Part shown: piece after piece, positions 54,744-63,535 of the stretch
Position numbering within the stretch: the stretch's first letter is position 1
Layout of the letters: every line of letters begins with the position of its first letter
Source of the DNA: JAOABV01 sp039801465
GTDB lineage: Bacteria > Hydrothermota > Tepidihabitantia > Tepidihabitantales > CAIPLT01
Direction of reading: 5' to 3'
DNA length: 64,000 bases
Assembly: GCA_039801465.1 (NCBI GenBank)
Contig: JBDRUT010000003.1
Coordinates: forward strand, 77,429-141,428
The notes under the pieces: model-generated
Database searches by the model: none
What the model saw: only the letters and a program-made list of their open reading frames with translations
Told to the model about the DNA's origin: nothing
Translations under genes and position numbers: made by a program

Positions 54744-55967
54744 TTACTTCTCAATGAATCTTTTGATGCGAGCAATTGCTTCTTGGATGTTCTCGATTGA
54801 ATTGGCATAAGAAAATCGAATATACCCTTTACCATATTCACCAAAACAAGTTCCAGCCAAACAAGCAACTCCAGCCTCTGACAGTAATCTGTCGGCAAGT
54901 TCCCGGTGATTGTAACCGGTTTTTTGGACATTAGCAAAGACATAAAAGGCGCCTTTAGGTGTTTTGCAAGAAATTCCTTTAATTGAATTCAAGCCTTCGA
55001 CAATGACATCGCGTCGCTGGTGGAACTGTTGTCGCATCTTTTCCGGCTCAATTTGGGAATCGGTCAAAGCAGTAATACAAGCTCGTTGAATAAAAGTCGT
55101 AGTGCAGGAATTAATATTGGTTTCAATTCGAGCCAGTTCTTTTGCCAAATCTGGATGCATTATGCCATAACCAATGCGCCAACCGGTCATCGCATAAGTT
55201 TTAGAAAAACCATCAAGAATAATTGTGCGGTCCTTCATTCCAGGGTATTTTGCAATAGTCTCAAATTTCTCTTCATAAATTATCCGGGAATAGACTTCAT
55301 CGGAGAGAATCCAGAGATTTTCATAAGGTTCAAGAATTTTTGCCATCTCTTTGAGATAATCACCGCTCATCACACTACCGCAAGGGTTATGGGGTGAATT
55401 AATTATTAACAAGCGTGTTTTCTTGTTGAGAATTTTTTTAAGATATTTCAAATCCGGCAAAAAGTCATTCTTTTCTAATAAAGGCAAAGGAATTGCTTTA
55501 CCACCCATAAACTTTATCATCGATTCGTAGATAGGAAAACCGGGGTTAACATAGATTACTTCGTCACCATCTTCAACCAATGCCATTATCGCAAATGACA
55601 TTATCGGTTTTGCTCCAGGTGTTACCACAACTTCTTCCGGAGTAAATGTCATTCCGCGCAGTTCTCCTGCTTTTTCTGCAATGACCTTTCTTAGTTCGGG
55701 TAAACCTTGCGAAGGTCCATAATGAGTATAACCTTCATCAAGTGCTTTTTTCGCCGCATCTTTGATATTTTGCGGAGTATCGAAATCCGGTTCGCCGATT
55801 TCTAAGTGAATGATATGTTTTCCTTGGGCTTCAAGTTGTCGGGCTCGAACTAACACATCAAATGCGGTTTCGGTGCCCATCTGAGTCATTCGGTATGACT
55901 CGGGAAGTCCGCAGGCTAAAGTACAGGCTTTAATTTTTTTAATTCGTTTTGCTTTTTTTCTCGGCAT
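54744..55967 (-). CDS. Class I/II pyridoxal-phosphate aminotransferase (AspC-like)
   Basis: 407 residues. A basic N-terminal extension of about 25 residues precedes the domain. Conserved parts are HLEIGEPDFDTPQNIKDAA, YGPSQGLPELRKVIAE, SPHNPCGSV, the catalytic Lys in FSKTYAMTGWR (about 246-256) and FVFANV-type C-terminus. It is an aspartate-aminotransferase-like enzyme of subgroup I-gamma; LL-diaminopimelate aminotransferase is also possible given dapAB nearby. AAGGAGAT precedes the ATG. Confidence 0.92.
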   Translation of the reverse strand: MPRKKAKRIKKIKACTLACGLPESYRMTQMGTETAFDVLVRARQLEAQGKHIIHLEIGEPDFDTPQNIKDAAKKALDEGYTHYGPSQGLPELRKVIAEKAGELRGMTFTPEEVVVTPGAKPIMSFAIMALVEDGDEVIYVNPGFPIYESMIKFMGGKAIPLPLLEKNDFLPDLKYLKKILNKKTRLLIINSPHNPCGSVMSGDYLKEMAKILEPYENLWILSDEVYSRIIYEEKFETIAKYPGMKDRTIILDGFSKTYAMTGWRIGYGIMHPDLAKELARIETNINSCTTTFIQRACITALTDSQIEPEKMRQQFHQRRDVIVEGLNSIKGISCKTPKGAFYVFANVQKTGYNHRELADRLLSEAGVACLAGTCFGEYGKGYIRFSYANSIENIQEAIARIKRFIEK

Positions 55968-56021
55968 TTAATCTCCTTTATTCTATTTACTCTTTTATTC
56001 TTTTATTATCCGTCCAAGTTT

Positions 56022-58043
56022 TTATTTATTTTTCTTCACAAAATCATAGACTTCTTTTGCTTTTTGGGCAATATGTTCGCCGGAAACTTCAAATTCCCAC
56101 ATTAGTTCCCAGGGTTGACCGGATTCGCCAAATCGGTCTTTAACGCCAACCATTCCCATAAGAATCTTTTTGCCATAAAGTTCTGGCGCCTGAGCAACTA
56201 CTGCAGCAACGCGATTGCCCAAACCACCAATTTGATGCTCTTCCGCAGTAATAATCACATTAGTATCTAAGGCACATTTAATAATTGTTTTTTCATCTAA
56301 TGGTTTTAGAGTATGCATATTTACTACGCGAGTTTCTAAGCCGAAATCATTTTTTAGAATCCAGGCTGCACGCATTGCTTCGGGAACCATTGGTCCACAG
56401 GCAATAATTGTCAGGTCTTCGTTTTCTGATTTATAATCTGTTGCCAGATAGACATCAAAGGCATCAATAAAATTCTCTTTTTCTCCTCGAAATCGGTAGA
56501 TATTGGAAACGCCCCAAACATAAGGTGTTTTTTCAGTTGTAACAATTGGTGTTGCCTCGCGAGCAAAACGAATATATTTTGGTCCTTTAATATTGAAAAG
56601 CATATATTCGGTTGCTCGTTTTGTTTCTAAAGAGTCACAGGGCACAGAAACATGCATATTTGGTAAACCACAGATTTGGAATAAGTCTTCTAATGTTTGA
56701 TGAGTCGCACCATCAGGTCCAACCGAAACGCCGCCATGTGCACCGGCAATAAAGACATTGAAATTACCGTAACAAACTGTTGTCCGCAACTGGTCAAGAT
56801 TTCTACCAGAAGCGAATACACCATAAGTTCCAAAAACCGGTAATTTGCCTTCTTTGGCTAAACCGGCGGCTAATGCAGTTGCCGATTGTTCGGCAATGCC
56901 TGCAGATATCCAACGGTTTTTTCTTTCTGGGTGTTTTTCATAAAAATAGCTGATAGTAATTGAACCAGAAATATCAGCGCCAATGCAGACAACTCGTGGG
57001 TCATCACCACGCGCTTCCAGTGCTTTGCCAAATCCAAAACGAGTTGGCTCCATTTTAACTTTCATATTGGGTTGTCGATTCCAAAAATAGTCGCGGCTGA
57101 ATTTAGGAATTTTTTGCGATAATTTGGCATCAACTTCTTTTTGATAATCTTCTGCCCGTTTGAGTAGTGCTGGAATATTTAATTTTTCGGTTAGACCGAG
57201 TTCAGCAATTGCTTTTTTCATCTCTTCAATACTCGGTGCTTTGCCATGCCAACCTGCGACATTTTCCATAAAGCTGACGCCTTTACCTTTTATTGTATGA
57301 GCGATGATAACAGTCGGTTTACCTTTTATCGTCTTGGCTTCTTCAAATGCGGCAAGAATTTGTGCCATATCATGACCATCAATTTCAATCACATGCCACT
57401 TGAATGCTTCATATTTTTCTCTTAAAGGGTCAATATCTTGAACATCTTTAACCCAGCCATCAATTTGTAATCGGTTCTTATCAACAATTGAACAGAGATT
57501 ATCTAATTTCCAGTTACCGGCTTCCATTATCGCTTCCCAGATTTGTCCTTCTTGTAATTCGCCATCGCCATTAAGTACATAAACTCGGTAATCTTTATTA
57601 TCCAATTTAGCTGCCATCGCGATACCAACACCAATTGAAAGTCCTTGTCCTAAAGAACCTGTTGACGCTTCCACTCCCGGTAGTTTTAACCAATGCGGAT
57701 GTCCTTGATAAGGTGAATATAGTTTACGCAGACGAACCACATCTTCAATATCAAAATAGCCTGCAGCACCTAAACCGAGATAAAGACTTGGTGCTTTATG
57801 ACCAGTTGACCAGATAATTCTATCTCGGTCTTCCCAAAAAGGATTTTTCGGATCATGACGGGCAACTTTCAGATATAATGCCGCAGTTATATCCATAATT
57901 GACATTGTTCCGCCAGAATGTCCAGAGCCCGCAGCAGCCAATGCTACCATATTATAACCGCGCATTAAATTGGCTTTTTCTTTTAGTTCTTCTATCGTAT
58001 AATCTTTAATAACCTTACCGGTTTTTGAATCAACAATTGGCAT
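56022..58043 (-). CDS. tkt: Transketolase
   Basis: 673 residues, both halves in one chain. The TPP domain has GSGHSGGTMSIMDI and GDGELQEGQIWEA (about 157-169); the Pyr domain has GAHGGVSVGPDGATHQ and the C-domain ends with VGVKDRFGESGQPWELM. Moves two-carbon units between sugar phosphates in the non-oxidative pentose phosphate pathway. Together with the transaldolase immediately upstream it rebuilds pentose phosphates. GGAGGC precedes the ATG. Confidence 0.95.
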   Translation of the reverse strand: MPIVDSKTGKVIKDYTIEELKEKANLMRGYNMVALAAAGSGHSGGTMSIMDITAALYLKVARHDPKNPFWEDRDRIIWSTGHKAPSLYLGLGAAGYFDIEDVVRLRKLYSPYQGHPHWLKLPGVEASTGSLGQGLSIGVGIAMAAKLDNKDYRVYVLNGDGELQEGQIWEAIMEAGNWKLDNLCSIVDKNRLQIDGWVKDVQDIDPLREKYEAFKWHVIEIDGHDMAQILAAFEEAKTIKGKPTVIIAHTIKGKGVSFMENVAGWHGKAPSIEEMKKAIAELGLTEKLNIPALLKRAEDYQKEVDAKLSQKIPKFSRDYFWNRQPNMKVKMEPTRFGFGKALEARGDDPRVVCIGADISGSITISYFYEKHPERKNRWISAGIAEQSATALAAGLAKEGKLPVFGTYGVFASGRNLDQLRTTVCYGNFNVFIAGAHGGVSVGPDGATHQTLEDLFQICGLPNMHVSVPCDSLETKRATEYMLFNIKGPKYIRFAREATPIVTTEKTPYVWGVSNIYRFRGEKENFIDAFDVYLATDYKSENEDLTIIACGPMVPEAMRAAWILKNDFGLETRVVNMHTLKPLDEKTIIKCALDTNVIITAEEHQIGGLGNRVAAVVAQAPELYGKKILMGMVGVKDRFGESGQPWELMWEFEVSGEHIAQKAKEVYDFVKKNK

Positions 58044-58073
58044 TTAGCCTCCGTAGTTTTAGATTAAACTTCG

Positions 58074-58724
58074 TCATTTCTTAGGAATTTTCTGATAGTC
58101 TTCAAAAAACTTCTTAATTCCAATATCAGTTAGGGGATGACCAACCATCAGTTTCAGCACGGCAAACGGAACTGTCGCAATATGTGCACCCATTCTTGCG
58201 GCTTCAACCACATGTAAAGGGTTTCTCACGCTGGCAACAATAATCTCAGTCTCAAATCCGTAATTGTTAAAAATTTGCACAATATCGCCAACAATCTCCA
58301 TTCCGAAATGAGAAATATCATCCAATCTTCCAACAAATGGACTAATAAAAGTTGCACCGGCTTTTGCAGCTAAGATTGCTTGATTCGGACTGAAAACCAG
58401 TGTCACATTAGTTTTGATATTTTTAGTTTTAAGTATCTTAACCGCTTTTAGACCTTCAATACCCATCGGTATTTTAATTGTGATATTTTTCGGATTAATC
58501 TTTGCCCAATCTTCGGCTTCTTTTACCATTCCATCGGCATCTGTACTGATAACTTCAACTGAAATCGGACCATCAACAATTTGACAAATTTCGGTAACGC
58601 ATTCTCTAATTTCACGACCAGTTTTAGCGACTAAAGTTGGGTTTGTCGTAACTCCATCTAAAATTCCCCAACTCATAACTTCTTTGATTTCTTTAACATC
58701 AGCAGAATCAATAAAAATTTTCAT
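58074..58724 (-). CDS. Fsa/TalC-type transaldolase
   Basis: 216 residues, the short transaldolase class. MKIFIDSADVKEIKE, GVTTNPTLVAKTG, IKIPM with the Schiff-base Lys, TNVTLVFSPNQA and FVGRLDDI are characteristic. It transfers dihydroxyacetone units, with activity overlapping fructose-6-phosphate aldolase. It starts the minus-strand unit transaldolase-transketolase-aminotransferase. GGAAAG is the ribosome site. Confidence 0.94.
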   Translation of the reverse strand: MKIFIDSADVKEIKEVMSWGILDGVTTNPTLVAKTGREIRECVTEICQIVDGPISVEVISTDADGMVKEAEDWAKINPKNITIKIPMGIEGLKAVKILKTKNIKTNVTLVFSPNQAILAAKAGATFISPFVGRLDDISHFGMEIVGDIVQIFNNYGFETEIIVASVRNPLHVVEAARMGAHIATVPFAVLKLMVGHPLTDIGIKKFFEDYQKIPKK

Positions 58725-58749
58725 GGCTTTCCTCCGAAAATATAGAATG

Positions 58750-58845
58750 TTAATTATTGATTGTTATGGGCAATCTAAACTTGATACGATTAAAAAAGAA
58801 TAACCTTATGATAGTTTTACTTGCGGGGTTCTTCTTTTTAATCAT
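58750..58845 (-). CDS. Possible leader peptide ORF, 31 codons
   Basis: ATG 58845 lies 7 bases after the TAAAAT -10, the same placement as the leaderless genes in this window, and opens a 31-codon basic frame ending with TAA at 58750, 26 bases before the transaldolase start. It could be a leader peptide, an untranslated leader, or chance. No family recognised. Confidence 0.25.
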   Translation of the reverse strand: MIKKKNPASKTIIRLFFFNRIKFRLPITINN

Positions 58846-58852
58846 TCACTTA

Positions 58853-58880
58853 ATTTTACTAAAAAAAATCACCTTGTCAA
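58853..58880 (-). promoter_or_regulatory. Promoter of the transaldolase-transketolase unit
   Basis: Minus-strand TTGACA (58880-58875), 16 bases, TAAAAT (58858-58853); the gene starts about 120 bases downstream. Confidence 0.6.
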
Positions 58881-58973
58881 TCTAATTATCGGCTATTTAT
58901 TTTGGTTGTAGTTAAAAAGTCCAATATGAGAAGAATTAAAATATTATAAAATAAATTTAGCTAAAAATCTATT

Positions 58974-59846
58974 TTATTTAAGCGTCTTTCCTAAATTTGA
59001 AACTGTAAGATAAATACTGATACCAATAATTATACCGCCAATGATTTCTTCACTTGTTGGCGCTTGTTTTAAGATTAACCAAGATAGAAGCGATGCGCCA
59101 ATTGGTTCGCCCAATATCACTAATGCCACAACTGAAGCAGATAAATATCTTAGTGCCCAATTAAAACTGCTATGACCAATCAATTGTGGACCAATACCTA
59201 ACAGGATAATAAAAAGATATGATTGAAAATTATATCCGCTAAACTTATGACCAGTAATAAACACAAGTGCAGTTAATATTACTGCTGCGGTTGAGTACAT
59301 AATATAGATATAAGATAGCAAGGAAATATTAGGCCTAACTTTCCTGCCAATCAACAGATAACCAGCAGTACAAACTGCACCGCCTAATGCTAATAAATTA
59401 CCTTTTGTTATCATAAAAGAACTTATGCCTTGACTCGCAATGATTATGGTGCCAGTCAAACCTAAGATAATAGCAATAATAAGAGTTAAGGAAACTTTTT
59501 CTTTAAGTAAGAGCGGAGATAAAATTGCAACAAAGATTGGCTCAGTTGCAACCAACACTACAGAACTGGGAACTGAAGTGTAATTTAATGATTCAATCCA
59601 CATTGCGAAATGAGCGCTTAAAAATATACCGGCTAACACTATCAATTGCCACTGGGACTTTTTTATTTCATCTCGTAGCATTCGAAATCGAATCCAAAAT
59701 AAAGGTTGTAAGATTAGGGTTGCAATCATAAGTCTTCCTGAGGCAATCACAATACTCGGTGCATTGATAAGTTTAATCAAAATTGAAGCAAACGAAAGAG
59801 TAATCAATCCAATAAAAATAAACAGAACAATTTTCAATTGCGACAT
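58974..59846 (-). CDS. EamA-family (DMT) membrane transporter
   Basis: 290 residues from ATG 59846 with ten transmembrane helices in two EamA repeats. The first includes SFASILIKLINAPSIVIASG and the second ILGIGPQLIGHSSFNWALRY; a late GEPIGASLLSW is typical. It is likely a metabolite exporter or importer. The start TTG 59873 is rejected: TTGATT and TATAAT, 16 bases apart, end 6 bases before ATG 59846, so the mRNA is probably leaderless. Confidence 0.88.
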   Translation of the reverse strand: MSQLKIVLFIFIGLITLSFASILIKLINAPSIVIASGRLMIATLILQPLFWIRFRMLRDEIKKSQWQLIVLAGIFLSAHFAMWIESLNYTSVPSSVVLVATEPIFVAILSPLLLKEKVSLTLIIAIILGLTGTIIIASQGISSFMITKGNLLALGGAVCTAGYLLIGRKVRPNISLLSYIYIMYSTAAVILTALVFITGHKFSGYNFQSYLFIILLGIGPQLIGHSSFNWALRYLSASVVALVILGEPIGASLLSWLILKQAPTSEEIIGGIIIGISIYLTVSNLGKTLK

Positions 59847-59852
59847 TTTTTG

Positions 59853-59880
59853 ATTATATTTTACCGAATACAAAAATCAA
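59853..59880 (-). promoter_or_regulatory. Promoter abutting EamA transporter start codon
   Basis: Minus-strand TTGATT (59880-59875), 16 bases, TATAAT (59858-59853), CAAAAA, ATG. Confidence 0.6.
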
Positions 59881-60140
59881 GTTTTATCAATAATAAAATG
59901 TTTGCTAATTTGAGCATTACTCCGATTACCTTAATTATAACCTATCAATTCTTATCGCTTCACTTGTCGGTATTTATTCTTTATTTTTTACTTATGCAAT
60001 CGGCAACTCCTTAATAAAATAAAAAATATTAGATAGGATTCAAATCAGAATGAAAGCAAATACTATAAAGGACTGGTTGTAATCTTAATATCCCATTAAT
60101 AATTTTCTGTCCTAAATTGAGAAGAATGATTAAGTTATCC

Positions 60141-60170
60141 TTGACTTTAGAATGAGTATTAAGTTATATT
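60141..60170 (+). promoter_or_regulatory. Promoter abutting DUF523-DUF1722 start codon
   Basis: TTGACT (60141-60146), 18 bases, TATATT (60165-60170), TATTGT, ATG at 60177. Confidence 0.6.
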
Positions 60171-60176
60171 TATTGT

Positions 60177-61145
60177 ATGAAAAATTTTCCTAAACCGAAT
60201 GTAGTTGTGAGTAAATGTCTGGGCTTTGCTAAGTGTCGCTATAATGGCGATATGGTGATTGATTATGTTGTGGAGCAACTTAAACCTTATGTTAATTACA
60301 TTCCAGTATGTCCTGAAGTTGAAATCGGTTTGGGTGTGCCCCGTGAACCAATTCGTGTTGTTTCTTATAAAGGCAAACTACATCTGTATCAACCAACTAC
60401 TCAAAGAGATGTTACCCAAGAAATGGTATCATTTGTTGATAAGTATCTTAATGCTTTAACTGATATTGATGGCTTTATCTTAAAATATCGTTCGCCTTCC
60501 TGTGGTATAAACAGTGTGAAAGTTTATCATAGTTTTAATCCTGATGCTCGTTCATTTCCCGGTGCTGGTTTTTTTGGTGGTGAAGTCATTAAACGATTTA
60601 GCGGTTTGGCAATTGAAGATGAAGGCCGGTTAAAAAATTTTACTATTCGAGAATATTTCTTTACTAAATTGTTCACCCTTGCACAATTCCGATATACTAA
60701 AAAGTTAAAGCAGATGAAAGAGTTAGTTCGTTTTCATACTATCAATAAACTATTATTTATGGCACATAGCCAAGTAAAATTAAGAGAACTCGGTAAGATA
60801 GTGGCAAATCAGTCCAAAATGAAAATCGACGCGGTTTTAGGTGCTTATGAAAAAACTTTATATGAACTATTTAAGAAACCTCCAAGCTTTTCCGCATGGA
60901 TTAATGTCTTGATGCATGCTTTTGGTGGAATAAGTGATGGATTGAGTAAGTCAGAGCGTAAATTCTTTTTAGACTTAATTGAGGAATATCGTGACGAACG
61001 GATTCCTTTAAGTGTTTTAACTAAAATAATTCAAAGTTGGGCAGTGCGATTTAACAACCAGTATTTGTTAGAACAGACTTTTTTAAACCCGTTTCCGAAA
61101 AAATTAGTTGAGATTACTGACTCCGGCAAAGGCAGAAGCCGATGA
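60177..61145 (+). CDS. DUF523 (TudS-like) - DUF1722 (YbgA-like) fusion protein
   Basis: 322 residues. The N-terminal DUF523 part (about 1-150) has Cys residues in VSKCLGFAKCRYNGD, PVCPEVEIGLGVPREPIRV and YRSPSCGI; these ligate a 4Fe-4S cluster in characterised thiouracil desulfidases of the TudS type. The C-terminal part (about 185-305: KELVRFHTINKLLFMAHSQ) is DUF1722. This is the YbgA-like arrangement. The final ATGA overlaps the uvsE start. In enterobacteria ybgA precedes the photolyase gene, so a role in UV stress is inferred. Confidence 0.85.
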   Translation: MKNFPKPNVVVSKCLGFAKCRYNGDMVIDYVVEQLKPYVNYIPVCPEVEIGLGVPREPIRVVSYKGKLHLYQPTTQRDVTQEMVSFVDKYLNALTDIDGFILKYRSPSCGINSVKVYHSFNPDARSFPGAGFFGGEVIKRFSGLAIEDEGRLKNFTIREYFFTKLFTLAQFRYTKKLKQMKELVRFHTINKLLFMAHSQVKLRELGKIVANQSKMKIDAVLGAYEKTLYELFKKPPSFSAWINVLMHAFGGISDGLSKSERKFFLDLIEEYRDERIPLSVLTKIIQSWAVRFNNQYLLEQTFLNPFPKKLVEITDSGKGRSR

Positions 61146-62026
61146 GAATTGGTTATCCTTGTATTAACCGGTCTATTGGTTGCACTGCTAATACCACTTT
61201 CTGTTTAGCGTCCTATTCAGAAAAGAATCTTATTGAGAAAGTTAGCAACAATCTAAATTGTCTTGAGCAGATACTAAAATATAATGTTGAACACAATCTT
61301 TTATTCTTTCGCATCAGTTCAGATTTAGTGCCTTTCGCATCGCATCCAATTTGCACTTTTCGCTGGCAAAAATATTTTCAGAGCCGATTTTCAGAAATCG
61401 GAAAGTTGGTCAAACGACATAAGATGCGGATTTCAATGCATCCGGACCAGTTTGTTTTAATTAATTCGCCTAATCCGGATGTTGTGAACCGAAGTATTAA
61501 AGAGTTAATTTATCATTGTGAAGTATTGGATTTACTCGAGCTTAATTCTACTGCAAAAGTCCAAATTCATATTGGTGGTGTTTATGGTGACAAAACTTCG
61601 TCAATTAGACGATTTATTAGTAAATATCAAGAATTACCGTCCTTAATTAAAAATCGTTTAGTAATTGAAAATGACCATATCTCATATAGTCTTCACGATT
61701 GCCTTTTAATTCACAAAGAGATTGGAATTCCGGTCCTGTTCGATTCATTTCATCACGAGTGTTTGCATAATCATGAAACGATGAAACAAGCAATGTTATT
61801 AGCAAGCAAGACCTGGCATAAGAAAGACGGTATCTTAATGGTTGATTATAGTAGTCAAAAACCTAATTCAGCCCAAGGCAATCATGCGGAACATATCAAT
61901 ATAAGACATTTCAAAAACTTTATTCATCGCACAAAAGATATAAAATTTGACCTTATGTTAGAAATAAAAGACAAAGAGAAATCAGCCCTTAAGGCAAGAA
62001 CAATAATAGATAAAATACTAACCTAA
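61142..62026 (+). CDS. uvsE: UV DNA damage endonuclease
   Basis: 294 residues of a TIM-barrel nuclease (UvsE/UVDE). Metal-ligand strands are visible as RIGYPCINRSIGC, FRISSDLVPF, RISMHPDQFVLI, VQIHIGGVYGDK, VIENDH, LFDSFHHECLH and LEIKDKE. It nicks 5' of cyclobutane dimers and 6-4 photoproducts independently of excision repair. Translation is coupled to the upstream DUF523-DUF1722 gene by a 4-base ATGA overlap. Confidence 0.95.
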   Translation: MRIGYPCINRSIGCTANTTFCLASYSEKNLIEKVSNNLNCLEQILKYNVEHNLLFFRISSDLVPFASHPICTFRWQKYFQSRFSEIGKLVKRHKMRISMHPDQFVLINSPNPDVVNRSIKELIYHCEVLDLLELNSTAKVQIHIGGVYGDKTSSIRRFISKYQELPSLIKNRLVIENDHISYSLHDCLLIHKEIGIPVLFDSFHHECLHNHETMKQAMLLASKTWHKKDGILMVDYSSQKPNSAQGNHAEHINIRHFKNFIHRTKDIKFDLMLEIKDKEKSALKARTIIDKILT

Positions 62027-62124
62027 AAAATTTAATCATCAAGCTTTGAGATATTATTTAATTTATGTGTCTTTATTAATTGGGTATATCTATCTGATAT
62101 TTACATTGGCAAATTTGCTCAACC

Positions 62125-63375
62125 TCATTTCTTTGTTCTTGATATTAACTTTTGTGCAGCAAAATCTAATGCTTGTTGGGGAGTCATTTTGCCTAAAGTT
62201 GCTGGTTCTAAACCATCCGTGATGAGAATATTTCTGCCTTCAAACCAAGCTTCGCCTCTTGGTTCAAATACCGCATTTTGCATTTGACCATATGCTTCTT
62301 TTAAACCCGGAGTCTTATTAAGATGTTCTTGCATTCTGGGGTCGTCCAGAGCACTTTTCTGAATCGGAACATAATAAGTACCTAAAGACCAACGAATTTG
62401 ATTCTCTTTACTAATAAACCATTTAATAAACTGCCATGCTGCTTCTTTTTGTGCATGCGATGCGGACTTAAACATTCCGATATTGGTACCATAAATTATT
62501 GCTGCTGGTTGATTCCATATTGGCAGTGGCGCCATACCAATGGGAAAACTTTCAACTCCTTGCATTATTGCCCGGCGTGCACAACTGAATGGAATCATCA
62601 CAAGGCGTCCGGCTAAAAAATCGTCAATCAAATCCGCACCAGTGCGCATACTCTGAAGTTTGTCTCGATAAATCAAATCTACTTGAAATTGCAATGCCCG
62701 CACTGCTTCTGGACTATTAAATAATGGCAGATTATTCTCTTCATCATAAAGTTTTCCGGCTTGTTGATATACCATTGAAGCAAAGACCCAAATATCTGTG
62801 CCATTTGCGGTCGGTGTAATCTTGTTACCAAACTTGTCTTTTATTTTAGAACAGACCTGATAAAACTCATTCCAAGTTTTGGGAAACTCTTTTATCCCTG
62901 CTTTTTCAAAAATTTCTATATTATAATAATAAACTGGAACACTCTTATTAAAAGGCAAAGTAATAATTTTATTATTCCAGGTGTTATTTTTTATTAGCAC
63001 TGGCCAAATATCGTCTAATTCCGATTGAGACAATCCATTTTTACCTTTGACATAATTGTCTAAAGGCTCTAAATAATTATGAGCTAAAAGTTGCGTTGTC
63101 CAATTCTCGTACATTTGTGCGATGGTTGGTGGTTGATTTATTGCTGCTGCACTCATTAATTTTTGTGCCAAGGTATTATAATCTGCCATACTCACTAATT
63201 TAATATCAATATTTTTATGAGTTGATTCAAAATCTGCTACCATTGCTTGTAAAACTTTTTCAACATTACCACCCATCGCATGCCAAAAGGTAACTTCAAC
63301 CTTTTGGCTTGATTTCTTAGAGCAGGCAACAATCAAAATCAGAATTCCCAAGACTAATAATATTTTCTGCTTCAT
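62125..63375 (-). CDS. ABC transporter sugar-binding lipoprotein (UgpB-like)
   Basis: 416 residues. The signal ends LILIVAC (Cys about 18), so it is lipid-anchored. The mature part is a family-1 solute-binding protein: VTFWHAMGGNVEKVLQAMV, PPTIAQMYENW and the GTNIGMF and AAWQFIKWFIS elements match glycerol-3-phosphate/multiple-sugar binders. No permease gene is in the window. A TTGACT/TAAAAT promoter, spacer 16, ends 6 bases before the ATG, predicting a leaderless mRNA. Confidence 0.9.
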   Translation of the reverse strand: MKQKILLVLGILILIVACSKKSSQKVEVTFWHAMGGNVEKVLQAMVADFESTHKNIDIKLVSMADYNTLAQKLMSAAAINQPPTIAQMYENWTTQLLAHNYLEPLDNYVKGKNGLSQSELDDIWPVLIKNNTWNNKIITLPFNKSVPVYYYNIEIFEKAGIKEFPKTWNEFYQVCSKIKDKFGNKITPTANGTDIWVFASMVYQQAGKLYDEENNLPLFNSPEAVRALQFQVDLIYRDKLQSMRTGADLIDDFLAGRLVMIPFSCARRAIMQGVESFPIGMAPLPIWNQPAAIIYGTNIGMFKSASHAQKEAAWQFIKWFISKENQIRWSLGTYYVPIQKSALDDPRMQEHLNKTPGLKEAYGQMQNAVFEPRGEAWFEGRNILITDGLEPATLGKMTPQQALDFAAQKLISRTKK

Positions 63376-63381
63376 AATAAC

Positions 63382-63409
63382 ATTTTAATATTTTCTGGTA
63401 TTAAGTCAA
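63382..63409 (-). promoter_or_regulatory. Promoter abutting solute-binding lipoprotein start codon
   Basis: Minus-strand TTGACT (63409-63404), 16 bases, TAAAAT (63387-63382), GTTATT, ATG. Confidence 0.6.
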
Positions 63410-63535
63410 ACAAAAATTCTCTGATTCATAATAATACTTCAACATTTTATGAAATTAAGTTAAATATAACATTGCAAGTGTCTAAGAGATACTTTACAGT
63501 TATGTTATGAGATTTAATTAAGATGTGTTTGCCTT

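Larger units (their letters stand above)
59847..60176. other. Divergent intergenic region with two leaderless-type promoters
   Basis: The EamA gene (leftward) and the DUF523-DUF1722 gene (rightward) both start directly at their promoters. The 260 bases between the two -35 boxes are AT-rich with no other feature recognised. Confidence 0.5.
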
